DNA of 64,000 bases, from contig NZ_CP028897.1 in NCBI RefSeq assembly GCF_003072645.1, positions 3,175,658 through 3,239,657 on the forward strand. Reading direction: 5' to 3'. The notes under the pieces are model-generated. The model was given only the letters and a program-made list of their open reading frames with translations. It was not told where the DNA came from and ran no database searches. Shown here in pieces: positions 35,536 to 42,825 of this stretch (positions are counted from its first letter, which is position 1; the number at the start of each line of letters is the position of its first letter). Both the position numbers and the translations under genes were made by a program. The DNA comes from Dongshaea marina (GTDB lineage: Bacteria; Pseudomonadota; Gammaproteobacteria; Enterobacterales; Aeromonadaceae).

Positions 35536-37023
35536 TTACAACAGTGGGCTCAGAAGATAGAACAGATTCTCCAGGCCTCGGCGAGCCAATCCCCTATGCT
35601 GCCAGCGCTCTTCGGTCAGAAGCTCTGAGCGCTGCATATAGCCATTTTGCAGCTCGATCACCTGGCTGATGAAGGCTGGGTCATCCACAAACAGCGTGAG
35701 TTCAAAATTGAGCCACATGCTGCGCCTGTCCAGGTTAACACTCCCCAGCAACGCAATCGTGTCATCAATCGACACACTCTTGGTGTGCAGCAGTCCACCG
35801 TCAAATTGATAGATGCGAACCCCGGATCTCAGCAAATCGCTGAAAAAGGCCTGACAGGCATAGTTGACCATCACAGAGTTATTGCGGGCCGGGAGGATCA
35901 GTTCAACCACGATCCCACGATCGGCTGCAGCGCACAGGGCTGCCACCAGGGGATCATCCGGGACAAAGTAGGGCGTGGTCATCAAAATCCGGCTGCGAGC
36001 CAGGTAGATCGCCTGGAGCAGGCACTGCTGAATACAGTCGCCACCGGTAAAGGGGCCCGATGGGATCAGCTGAACCTTACTTGTCCCCTCATGATCGGGG
36101 AGAAGATGCTCATTGAAGCTTTCCAGAAGACGCTCTCCGGTCTCCATCTCCCAGTCACGTACCCATAGCAGCCACCCCATCAGGGCCACCGGTCCTTCGA
36201 TGCGCACCATGACATCGATCCACTGGCCGACACCAGCATCCTGCTTGAAGTAACGAGGATCCACCATATTCATCGAGCCGGTATAGACAATTTTCTGATC
36301 GATCACCACCAGCTTGCGGTGCATTCTAAGATCCTGGCGCTGAAACAGTACCCGCCAGGCTCCAACCGGGAGTACCTCGATCACCTTGACCCCGGAGCGG
36401 CGCAACATCTGACAATGTCGGCTCTTGAGAAAGGTGCCACTGCCCACCGAGTCCAGCAGCAACCGGCAATCAACCCCTCGCCTGGAAGCTGCGATCAGAG
36501 CCCCGATGACCTCCTCAACCCGGCCTCCGTCTCCCCAGATATAGAACTCCAGCAGACAACTATGCTGTGCCTGATTAATGTCTTTCACCAGTTCACCGAG
36601 AATATGATCCGGGTCTGGTAACAGGGACAGGCGATTACCGGTCAGCATGGGAACCGTCAAGCGCGCCCACACCAGATCATGAATCGGCCTTAAAAACTCA
36701 CTGCTTACGGTCCGGATCCCCGGCATCTGCAACTCCAGCTGCCCCACCCAGTGGGTATAGGGAAGATGGATCCTTTTTGCCCGCTCAGCCCGACGAAATC
36801 CAAGGCGCACCTCACCAAACAGGATATATAAGATCACCCCCGCCAGAGGAATGGCATAGATCAGAGCCAGCCAGGCCAGAGAGACTCCAACCGAACGCCG
36901 TTTAGCGATCACCCGGATGCTGATCCCTATGATCAGCAGGGTATAGATGCTCACCGAGATCACGCCGAGATAGTGGCTGATAATCTCCAGGATATCCGGA
37001 TTAAAGTTAATGATAAAGCACAC
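35536..37023 (-). CDS. cls: Cardiolipin synthase (phospholipase D family)
   Basis: 495 residues. Two N-terminal membrane helices (LGVISVSIYTLLIIGISIRV, VSLAWLALIYAIPLAGVILY) precede two PLD domains. Each carries an HKD motif: MHRKLVVID...GSMN near residue 234 and LHTKSVSIDD...GSVNLD near residue 410. This matches the ClsA architecture and length (about 480-490 aa), condensing two phosphatidylglycerols to cardiolipin at the inner membrane. The assigned GTG at 37023 has TGGA too close upstream, so the true start may be slightly downstream. Confidence 0.93.
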   Translation of the reverse strand: MCFIINFNPDILEIISHYLGVISVSIYTLLIIGISIRVIAKRRSVGVSLAWLALIYAIPLAGVILYILFGEVRLGFRRAERAKRIHLPYTHWVGQLELQMPGIRTVSSEFLRPIHDLVWARLTVPMLTGNRLSLLPDPDHILGELVKDINQAQHSCLLEFYIWGDGGRVEEVIGALIAASRRGVDCRLLLDSVGSGTFLKSRHCQMLRRSGVKVIEVLPVGAWRVLFQRQDLRMHRKLVVIDQKIVYTGSMNMVDPRYFKQDAGVGQWIDVMVRIEGPVALMGWLLWVRDWEMETGERLLESFNEHLLPDHEGTSKVQLIPSGPFTGGDCIQQCLLQAIYLARSRILMTTPYFVPDDPLVAALCAAADRGIVVELILPARNNSVMVNYACQAFFSDLLRSGVRIYQFDGGLLHTKSVSIDDTIALLGSVNLDRRSMWLNFELTLFVDDPAFISQVIELQNGYMQRSELLTEERWQHRGLARRGLENLFYLLSPLL

Positions 37024-37194
37024 TCCAAAGGGGCTTAAGTCGATGATTTATCTTAAACAATTACCCCTAAAAAAGCATCGCCCATAAGAGTGATCTCAGG
37101 AGGAAATTAGCAGGCACCGCTAACCTAATTCCAATGATTAGATAACAATTGCCGTGGAGAGTAGCTTAAAAGGCACCTGGTTGATCCTGCGGGA

Positions 37195-37710
37195 GGTAGA
37201 TTTGCAGCTGAGCTGTAAGTAGTGGTGCTGACCGGCGGGCAGTCAAAGGGGCAAACGCCTTTCCCCTAATACACAAGGATGTGTGAATGCCGCGTTAAAC
37301 ATGGATGTTGTTAGCGGCGTGCAATCCCCTAGCGCGCCAGACCTCACCTAATTCTCAGCTCCTCTGGTGCCTAAATCCTCTACTGCTCAGCCCGGCGCTC
37401 GCTCACGGGGAGAGAACCTCCTCTCTTCGATTTAGCTTCTAAAGTATTTTATATTCCTTTTGGTGCTTTATTATTTCGAGGCAGGACGCCGAGCCGCGAA
37501 GCTCTACGGAGGGACTCGTAGCGCGTAGCAACTTTCTGGTTACTCTTTCTAGAAAGAGTAACTAAAGGAAAAACTCCCGTAGTCCGCGGCCGGACACCTG
37601 TGCCGAAGGCACAAATTAAGCGGCCCGAAGGTCAAGCAACTCCTGTTTTATCCTGCGGATGGCGAGTTTGCAGATAGACTACATATACCGGTGCTGACCG
37701 GCGACAGGCA
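37195..37710. repeat. Dispersed intergenic repeat family A, copy A5
   Basis: In the 37024-37765 gap. It has the GGTGCTGACCGGCGGGCAGT start, the GCAAACGCCTTTCCCC block split by an inserted segment with hairpins ACAC-AAGGAT-GTGT (37271-37284) and a GCCGC...AAC-ATGGAT-GTT...GCGGC stem (37289-37318), the GAGGCAGGACGCCGA block, and GTGCC-gaa-GGCAC. At the position where A1 and A3 have the CCTACTTTTG hairpin, A5 has a different perfect palindrome, arms GTTACTCTTTCT/AGAAAGAGTAAC (37539-37562). A partial second start follows at 37665-37710. No gene seen. Confidence 0.8.
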
Positions 37711-37713
37711 AAA

Positions 37714-37742
37714 AAAAGACAAGCACTCATGGCTTGTCTTTT
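37714..37742 (-). terminator. Rho-independent terminator of the arsR-like gene
   Basis: AAAAGACAAGC (37714-37724) and GCTTGTCTTTT (37732-37742): 11-bp perfect stem with a 7-base loop and a minus-strand T tract. Confidence 0.9.
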
Positions 37743-37765
37743 AACGGTTCTTGACCCGTCAGAAA

Positions 37766-38082
37766 CTACTCTGTCTCGTTGCAGCCGGTTTCTGCTACCC
37801 GGGTACAGCAGGTGTGAGTCAGAAAATCCATCAGCTGATGAATACTCTCCCCTGTGCGACACAGTAGAGCGTAGACTTGCAGCGATTCTGTTTGACCAAG
37901 CCTGCCTGGATCATCCGTGACAGATGGTGTGACAGGGTTGAGCCCGGAATATCCAGCTCCTTTTGTATCTGGCCGACAGGCACTCCGCAACGTCCAAACT
38001 GAAGCAGATAGCGGAAAATGGCCAGCCTTTTCTTGTTCCCCAATTCCGCCAGGCGGTGGACAGCGCAGTCAAAGGTGATCAT
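37766..38082 (-). pseudogene. ArsR-family HTH regulator, interrupted by a one-base frameshift
   Basis: Starts MITFDCAVHRLAELGNKKRL with AGGAGAGATGA upstream. The winged helix follows (AIFRYLLQFGRCGVPVGQIQ, ELDIPGSTLSHHLSRMIQAG, LVKQNRCKSTLYCVAQG), then it hits a premature stop. The other frame continues ESIHQLMDFLTHTCCTRVAE-TGCNETE. Restoring one base in the C4 run at 37849-37852 gives CVAQGESIHQLMDFLTHTCC, a normal ArsR C-terminus, total about 105 residues. Cys-rich C-terminal HTCC and CNE could bind a metal or metalloid (inference). No transporter or arsenate reductase is adjacent; fklB lies upstream on the same strand. Confidence 0.8.
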
Positions 38083-38137
38083 TCATCTCTCCTGACTAAG
38101 TCATCAGCGACCACAACGAGGCGGTCAACCCAATCGA

Positions 38138-38752
38138 TTACAAAATATCCAGCAGCTCAACCTCGAACATCAGGGCTGAGAATGGTGGAATTGCAGAACC
38201 TGCACCCTGAGGGCCGTATGCCAGCTCATGCGGAATATACAGCTTCCACTTAGAACCTGTGTTCATCAGCTGCAGGGCTTCGATCCAGCCTGCAATCACC
38301 CCATTCACCGGGAACTCTGCTGGCTGACCACGGGTTACAGAGCTATCGAATACGGTACCGTCAAGCAGTGAACCATGATAGTGAACACGTACCTTATCGG
38401 TTGCCGCAGGCTTAGCACCTTCACCCTGGGTCATCACCTCATACTGCAGACCTGAGTCGGTTACAGTCACTTCTTCACGCTTTGCATTCTCTTCTAAAAA
38501 TGCGCTTTCGGTTGCGATCAGTTGCTGCTGCAGCTCTTCACGCTTCTGTTGAGCTACTTCATTCAGAGCCGCCAGTGCAACCTCGATCTCCTGGTGAGAC
38601 AGTTGTGGCTCATTTCCAGCCAGCACATCGCGAACACCCTGCTCCAGAGCGCTTGGCTCCAGATCGGTCAGTCCCTGTTGCATCAGCTGAGTTCCGATTT
38701 GCAAGCCAACACCGTAACCTGCTTTCTGCTCATTCGTTTCAAAATTAGACAT
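38138..38752 (-). CDS. fklB: FKBP-type peptidyl-prolyl cis-trans isomerase
   Basis: 204 residues with the FklB/FKBP22 architecture: an N-terminal helical dimerisation domain (GYGVGLQIGTQLMQQGLTDL) and a long helix (AALNEVAQQKREELQQQLIA), then an FKBP domain (VRVHYHGSLLDGTVFDSS, GVIAGWIEALQLMNTGSKWK, IPHELAYGPQGAGSAIPPFS, MFEVELLDIL). There is no signal peptide, so it is cytosolic as in E. coli FklB. It catalyses proline isomerisation during folding. Upstream of the arsR-like gene and downstream of cutC on the same strand. Confidence 0.95.
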   Translation of the reverse strand: MSNFETNEQKAGYGVGLQIGTQLMQQGLTDLEPSALEQGVRDVLAGNEPQLSHQEIEVALAALNEVAQQKREELQQQLIATESAFLEENAKREEVTVTDSGLQYEVMTQGEGAKPAATDKVRVHYHGSLLDGTVFDSSVTRGQPAEFPVNGVIAGWIEALQLMNTGSKWKLYIPHELAYGPQGAGSAIPPFSALMFEVELLDIL

Positions 38753-38806
38753 ATTGGTCTCAATATAAGCCTGTATGGCTGAATAAAGTTCCCTATGATA
38801 GCAAAA

Positions 38807-39544
38807 TCACAGCCAGGCATCGAGCTGTTGTCTTACCCCGTGAATCTTATTGTAATCAGCCACATTGAGGCGGGTATCATCCACACTTCCCATCGAAACC
38901 GGTGCCTGGAAACTCATCGCACTCGGGCGGTAACTTTTTCCCGAAAGGTGTACCTCTTTGATCCCGCTCAGGCGCAAAATCTCGGCCACATTATCCTGGT
39001 TCACTCCGGCCCCGGCCATCACGCTCAACCGCTTTGCGGCCTGCTGCTGCATCTGGGCGATACACTCGCTTCCGGAAAGAGCATCGCCCTGCATCCCTGA
39101 GGTGAGTACCCTTTCACAGCCTGACTCTATAATGATCTCCAGAGCCTCCTGCCAATCACGGCACACATCAATTGCCCGATGGAAGGTCACCCCCAGAGGA
39201 CCTGCGGCATTCACCATCTCAACAAGCAACTCTTTATGAATCGAGCCATCCTCACACAGAGCTCCCACGACCACCCCCGCCGCGCCTAACTCCCGGGCAT
39301 TGCTGATATCAGATAGCATCATCTCGGCCTCTGCATCACTGAACAGAAAGTCTCCCTGGCGAGGACGAATGATGGGGTAGACCGGAACTGTTGACTGGGC
39401 AATCGCCTGAGCCATCAGTCCATGAGAGGGAGTGATCCCTCCAAGCTCCAGCCCCGTACATAACTCGATGCGATCGGCTCCCGCGCGGATCGCCGTATAC
39501 AGAGACTCCATATTATCGACACAAACCTCTAGTTTGATCCCCAT
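38807..39544 (-). CDS. cutC: CutC family protein
   Basis: 245-residue TIM-barrel protein: KLEVCVDNMESLYTAIRAGA-DRIELCTGLELGGITPSHGL, then VYPIIRPRQGDFLFSDAE, GVTFHRAIDVCRDW, VLTSGMQGDALSG and VMAGAGVNQDNVAEIL. All CutC landmarks are present and the length matches E. coli CutC (248 aa). The family was named for copper homeostasis, but its biochemical activity is unclear. Same strand as fklB with a 54-bp gap. Confidence 0.95.
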   Translation of the reverse strand: MGIKLEVCVDNMESLYTAIRAGADRIELCTGLELGGITPSHGLMAQAIAQSTVPVYPIIRPRQGDFLFSDAEAEMMLSDISNARELGAAGVVVGALCEDGSIHKELLVEMVNAAGPLGVTFHRAIDVCRDWQEALEIIIESGCERVLTSGMQGDALSGSECIAQMQQQAAKRLSVMAGAGVNQDNVAEILRLSGIKEVHLSGKSYRPSAMSFQAPVSMGSVDDTRLNVADYNKIHGVRQQLDAWL

Positions 39545-39806
39545 TCGAACTCCAATATGGTATTGAGCAAAAGCCTCAGCCTAACATAGCCGTGAAGTGG
39601 GCGATCGCTTTGCGCTCAAAAGTGTGAGCCACTGCAGCTGTATCCAGTTTGAATCGAATAAAAACCAAGCGTCATCGATGGGGTTTAAGCAATGAAAGCG
39701 CTGTGCTCCCCGGACAGGTTGCGCAGGAGGAGATAGCAAGGAGAAGAGATCCTGTAAGAGAGGTATCGGAGCAGCCCACATCCAGGCGCGCCGCTCCGAC
39801 AATCGA

Positions 39807-40198
39807 TCAAGCCGCCAGCTTCAGGCTAATCGCCTGACTGAGTTGATAGATACGGCAGATCGCGATGGCGTAACAAAGATTGGTTTCCAGCTCGTCATCG
39901 GATGGCATGCCGCGCAAGCTAAACTCATGCTTGGCTGACTCACTCAACAGAGAACAGACAGCAGTAATCAGCTGGGGATGCTCAGGCAAATAGCAATGCC
40001 AAAGCCAGTCATGAGTTTTAGCACTGATCCCGGCAAGACCCAACAGGGGGCCTGTTCGCTATCGGGCTGTGGCTCAACAAATTGAAGGACTCTGCTCAGT
40101 ACCTGTTGCTGAGCCAGCTCACCATTTAGCCCCAATTGATCAAGGGTCGGGATGATGAGTTGATTGAGAAGCTGTTTTGGATTGATCGGATATGTCAC
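39807..40198 (-). pseudogene. Phage-type hypothetical protein, interrupted by a one-base frameshift
   Basis: N-terminal half MTYPINPKQLLNQLIIPTLD-QLGLNGELAQQQVLSRVLQF in one frame; C-terminal half GLAGISAKTHDWLWHCYLPE ... ELETNLCYAIAICRIYQLS in another. One extra base in the G5 run at 40046-40050 joins them as SEQAPLLGLAGISAKTH, total about 130 residues. The arrangement (N-terminal L(I/V)xPTLxxLG, central THxxLW, C-terminal LxYAxAIxR) resembles a small protein seen in phages and marine bacteria. I know no function. No other phage genes are nearby, so it is an isolated remnant or a domesticated gene. Confidence 0.6.
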
Positions 40199-40558
40199 GG
40201 TAAACCACTCTTGTCATAGTCGCACAATGCACAGATACCGCTTGCTCTGTCGCCTAGCGACGAGCTCACATCCAAAGTGACCTATCAATCCATTCTCGCA
40301 TCTGTGCCCGGTCTGGCCAGGCCAGAGAAAATCTCAGTGCCTGCAATCTTGTATCATCCGCGTCACAACGCCCACGGGAGCTTGACCGGATACACAATTT
40401 CAACATCCGTCCCTGAACACAACAATTCAGCCAATAAAGCGATTCCATCATAGAAATTCAGCATTTATTCGCTTTTTCCGTAGAAAGGCGCGCATTCTAC
40501 CAGCAATACCAGCTAACACAAGCAACCAAGGGTAACAAAAAATAGCACAGGAGGAGAT

Positions 40559-40672
40559 ATGAAAAACGTCGTTGTAAAACTCATTAAGAAACAATTAAAA
40601 ATTGCTAGTGCAAATACACAGCTTCATATCTCTATTGCCATATCGACCTGTAACAAGGGATTTTGGGTTTAA
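40559..40672 (+). CDS. Possible small basic peptide gene, 3' end altered by repeat B3
   Basis: AGGAGGAG at 40549-40556 precedes ATG 40559. The frame reads MKNVVVKLIKKQLKIASANT...STCNKGFWV, 37 codons, Lys-rich and hydrophobic at the N-terminus. Its last codons and stop (TAA 40670-40672) are made by the left end of repeat B3. Without B3 the frame would run STCNKARP-stop. The ribosome binding site is the main evidence; no homologue is recognised. Confidence 0.35.
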   Translation: MKNVVVKLIKKQLKIASANTQLHISIAISTCNKGFWV

Positions 40673-40910
40673 TTCGGGTAGTTATTCGCGCCCCTCAAGT
40701 TCAAGTGCTGCTTTGAGCTTTGTTAAGCTGACCTTCTGCAGCAAGGGCGAAATTGAAAACAAGGTAGCGAGAGGCAGGAAGCTGAACTGGGAAAGATTAT
40801 CAGGGACGATAATCGCTGCAGTAGAGCAACCTGGATGTGACTTGCGAGTCAGCGATCTAAGTCAAAGCTGCTTTCATGAGATGAACCGGTATATCCGGAA
40901 AACGCTCTAA
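40656..40910. repeat. MITE-like repeat family B, copy B3, with apparent 8-bp target duplication
   Basis: About 250 bp sharing the CCCCTCAAGTTCAAGTGCTG core, CAGCGATCTAAGTCAAAGCT and the right end CCGGAAAACGCTC with B1 and B2. It contains GATTATC-AGGGAC-GATAATC (40795-40814), an ANGGAY-loop hairpin with a perfect 7-bp stem. TAACAAGG occurs on both sides (40651-40658 and 40908-40915), consistent with a target-site duplication. The rest of the 40199-41002 gap has no credible gene except the small frame at 40559. Confidence 0.8.
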
Positions 40911-40941
40911 CAAGGCACGGCCTTGACCTGGCTACACTTTT

Positions 40942-40969
40942 TTGTAGCAGGGCGGAGCTACCCTATACT
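40942..40969 (+). promoter_or_regulatory. Putative sigma-70 promoter of the YgdI-type lipoprotein gene
   Basis: TTGTAG (40942-40947), 16-bp spacer, TATACT (40964-40969). It predicts a transcript start about 27 bases before the ATG. Confidence 0.45.
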
Positions 40970-41002
40970 GAGTTACTCCACAAACCAGACAGGTAGCTTT
41001 TT

Positions 41003-41230
41003 ATGAAAAAAATAACCTTAGCTGTCGTTATCGCAACATCACTGTTCGCCATTGCCGGATGTTCTTCGAATCAGGCCATTAAAACCACCGATGGTAAGAC
41101 CATAGTCACCGATGGCAAGCCTCAGACCGATAGCGATACCGGCCTGGTATCTTACAAGAATGCCGAAACCGGCAAGACTGAACAGATCAATCGGGACCAG
41201 ATCAGCAATATGGATGAGTTAGACAACTAA
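41003..41230 (+). CDS. YgdI/YgdR family small lipoprotein
   Basis: 75 residues. Signal peptide MKKITLAVVIATSLFAIAGC ends in a lipobox (IAGC), predicting lipidation at Cys20. The mature part SSNQAIKTTDGKTIVTDGKP...SDTGLVSYKNAETGKTEQIN matches the YgdI/YgdR SH3-like domain (TxDGxxIxTxGKPxxDxxTGMxxYxDxxGxxxxIN). Outer-membrane lipoprotein of unknown role. Monocistronic with its own promoter and a bidirectional terminator downstream. Confidence 0.92.
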   Translation: MKKITLAVVIATSLFAIAGCSSNQAIKTTDGKTIVTDGKPQTDSDTGLVSYKNAETGKTEQINRDQISNMDELDN

Positions 41231-41370
41231 GCACAACATGGCGTAGAAAACTAATCTCATACACTTTAAGCGAGTCGTTTGTATCATCGAAGGCCGTTGC
41301 CAGCAAAGGCGCTTGCAACGGGTCTAAAAGTTGCTTTAAGCAGCGCACACAAGGCTGAAGCCTGAATTGA

Positions 41371-41398
41371 AAAGAGTCTCACGGAGGAGACTCTTTTC
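41371..41398. terminator. Bidirectional terminator between the lipoprotein gene and ndh
   Basis: AAAAGAGTCTC (41371-41381) and GAGACTCTTTT (41388-41398): perfect 11-bp stem with A/T tracts on both sides, serving convergent genes. Confidence 0.9.
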
Positions 41399-41451
41399 AC
41401 TGTGTGGCCTAATGCTATTCAGGCAAAGGATCATCAAATTATGATGATGTG

Positions 41452-42743
41452 CTAGTGCAGCTTAAGGGTTGGACGCAACACCCGATTGATTCGACCCACC
41501 AGCATCATCAGGAAGGTCTTGAAGTAACCATGCAGTGCGACCTGATGCATCCGGTACAATGAGATATAGACCAGACGCGCCATCCGTCCCTCAATCATCA
41601 TAGAGCCACGCATCAGGTTCCCCATCAGGCTACCCACAGTAGAGAAGCGGCTCAGAGAGACCAAAGACCCATAGTCTTTATACTGGTAAGACTTGAGCTC
41701 CTTTCCAGACAGCTTGGCCAGTATATTCTTATAGGCAATGCTTGCCATCTGATGAGCCGACTGGGCACGAGGTGGAACCCAGCTACCATCTTTCTGCTTA
41801 CAACCCGCGCAATCCCCTATCGCGAAGATTGAGTCATCTCCTTCGGTCTGCAGGGTATCCTTCACCAGCAGCTGGTTGATCCGGTTCACCTCCAGGCCAT
41901 CGATCTCGGCCAGGAAGTTCGGCGCCTTGATCCCTGCCGCCCATACCATCAAATCGGCGGGAATAAACTCACCATCACCGGTCTGGAAGCCCTCACTGGT
42001 CGCTTCGGTCACCGGGGTTGCAGTCAGAACATTCACTCCAAGCTTGAGTAGCTCGTTTTGTGCAGAAGATGAGATCCGGGTTGGCAAAGCGCCCAGGATC
42101 CGATCACTGGCCTCGATGAGGGTGACCTTCAGGCTATCTGTGGAAAGATTTTTAAACCCATAAGAGTGCAGCTCTTCAACGGCGTTATATAGCTCGGCTG
42201 AAAGCTCGACACCTGTTGCACCACCACCAACAATGGCAATTCGAACCTTCTCGCCCTCTTTTTTCGCCTCGGCAAACTGCAGGAAGCGATTGAGTAGGCG
42301 GCGGTGGAACTTACTTGCCTTGTCAGGAGTATCCAGGAAGGTGCAGTGCTCCGCGACCCCTTGGTTCCGAAATCGTTTGAAAGAGAGCCGATGGCCATTA
42401 CCAGCAAATCATACTCGACGACCCGCTCCGCTAACAGCTCAACACCATCGCAATCGATGACCGGAGCCAGCACCAGCTGTTTTTGTTCGCGGCGTACTTC
42501 AGAAAGGGTTCCCAACTGAAATTCAAAACCGTGGTTTCGTGCCTGTGATGCATAGCTCAGTGCATCGATCCCTTCATCCAGGGAGCCCGCCGCTACCTCA
42601 TGTAACAGAGGCTTCCACAAGTGGGTACGGTTACGATCGATCAGGGTGATCTGCGCTTTTCCCTTTTTACCCAGCTTGCGTCCCAGTTTGGTCGCAAGCT
42701 CAAGGCCTCCTGCCCCACCTCCAACAACTACGATTCTGGTCAT
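41452..42743 (-). pseudogene. ndh: NADH dehydrogenase type II (NDH-2), interrupted by a one-base frameshift
   Basis: N-terminal frame [20 protein letters not shown] (FAD-binding) runs to [15 protein letters not shown]. The rest ([20 protein letters not shown]..., [20 protein letters not shown] for NADH binding, [10 protein letters not shown]-terminal membrane-binding [20 protein letters not shown]) is in another frame. One extra base in the C4 run at 42357-42360 restores FGTKGVAEHC and a 430-residue protein, as in E. coli Ndh (434 aa). The enzyme passes electrons from NADH to quinone without pumping. It closes the conserved nagZ-ycfP-ndh cluster. The gene is probably functional in vivo. Confidence 0.88.
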
Positions 42744-42780
42744 ATTTTTTCCATCTTCTCATCAGTAGAGTCAAGATATT

Positions 42781-42801
42781 AAGAGCCAAGGTCTGGCTCT
42801 T
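42781..42801 (-). terminator. Hairpin between ycfP and ndh
   Basis: AAGAGCCA (42781-42788) and TGGCTCTT (42794-42801) with a 5-base loop. No long T run on the minus strand; a weak terminator or processing structure. Confidence 0.45.
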
Positions 42802-42825
42802 TAATTGCTGGAGCAGGGCCGCGGA

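Noticed and set aside
40266-40451. 61-codon minus-strand frame (MMESLYWLNCC...)
   Set aside because: No ribosome binding site, no recognisable family, unusual Cys/Arg-rich start; insufficient support for a gene.
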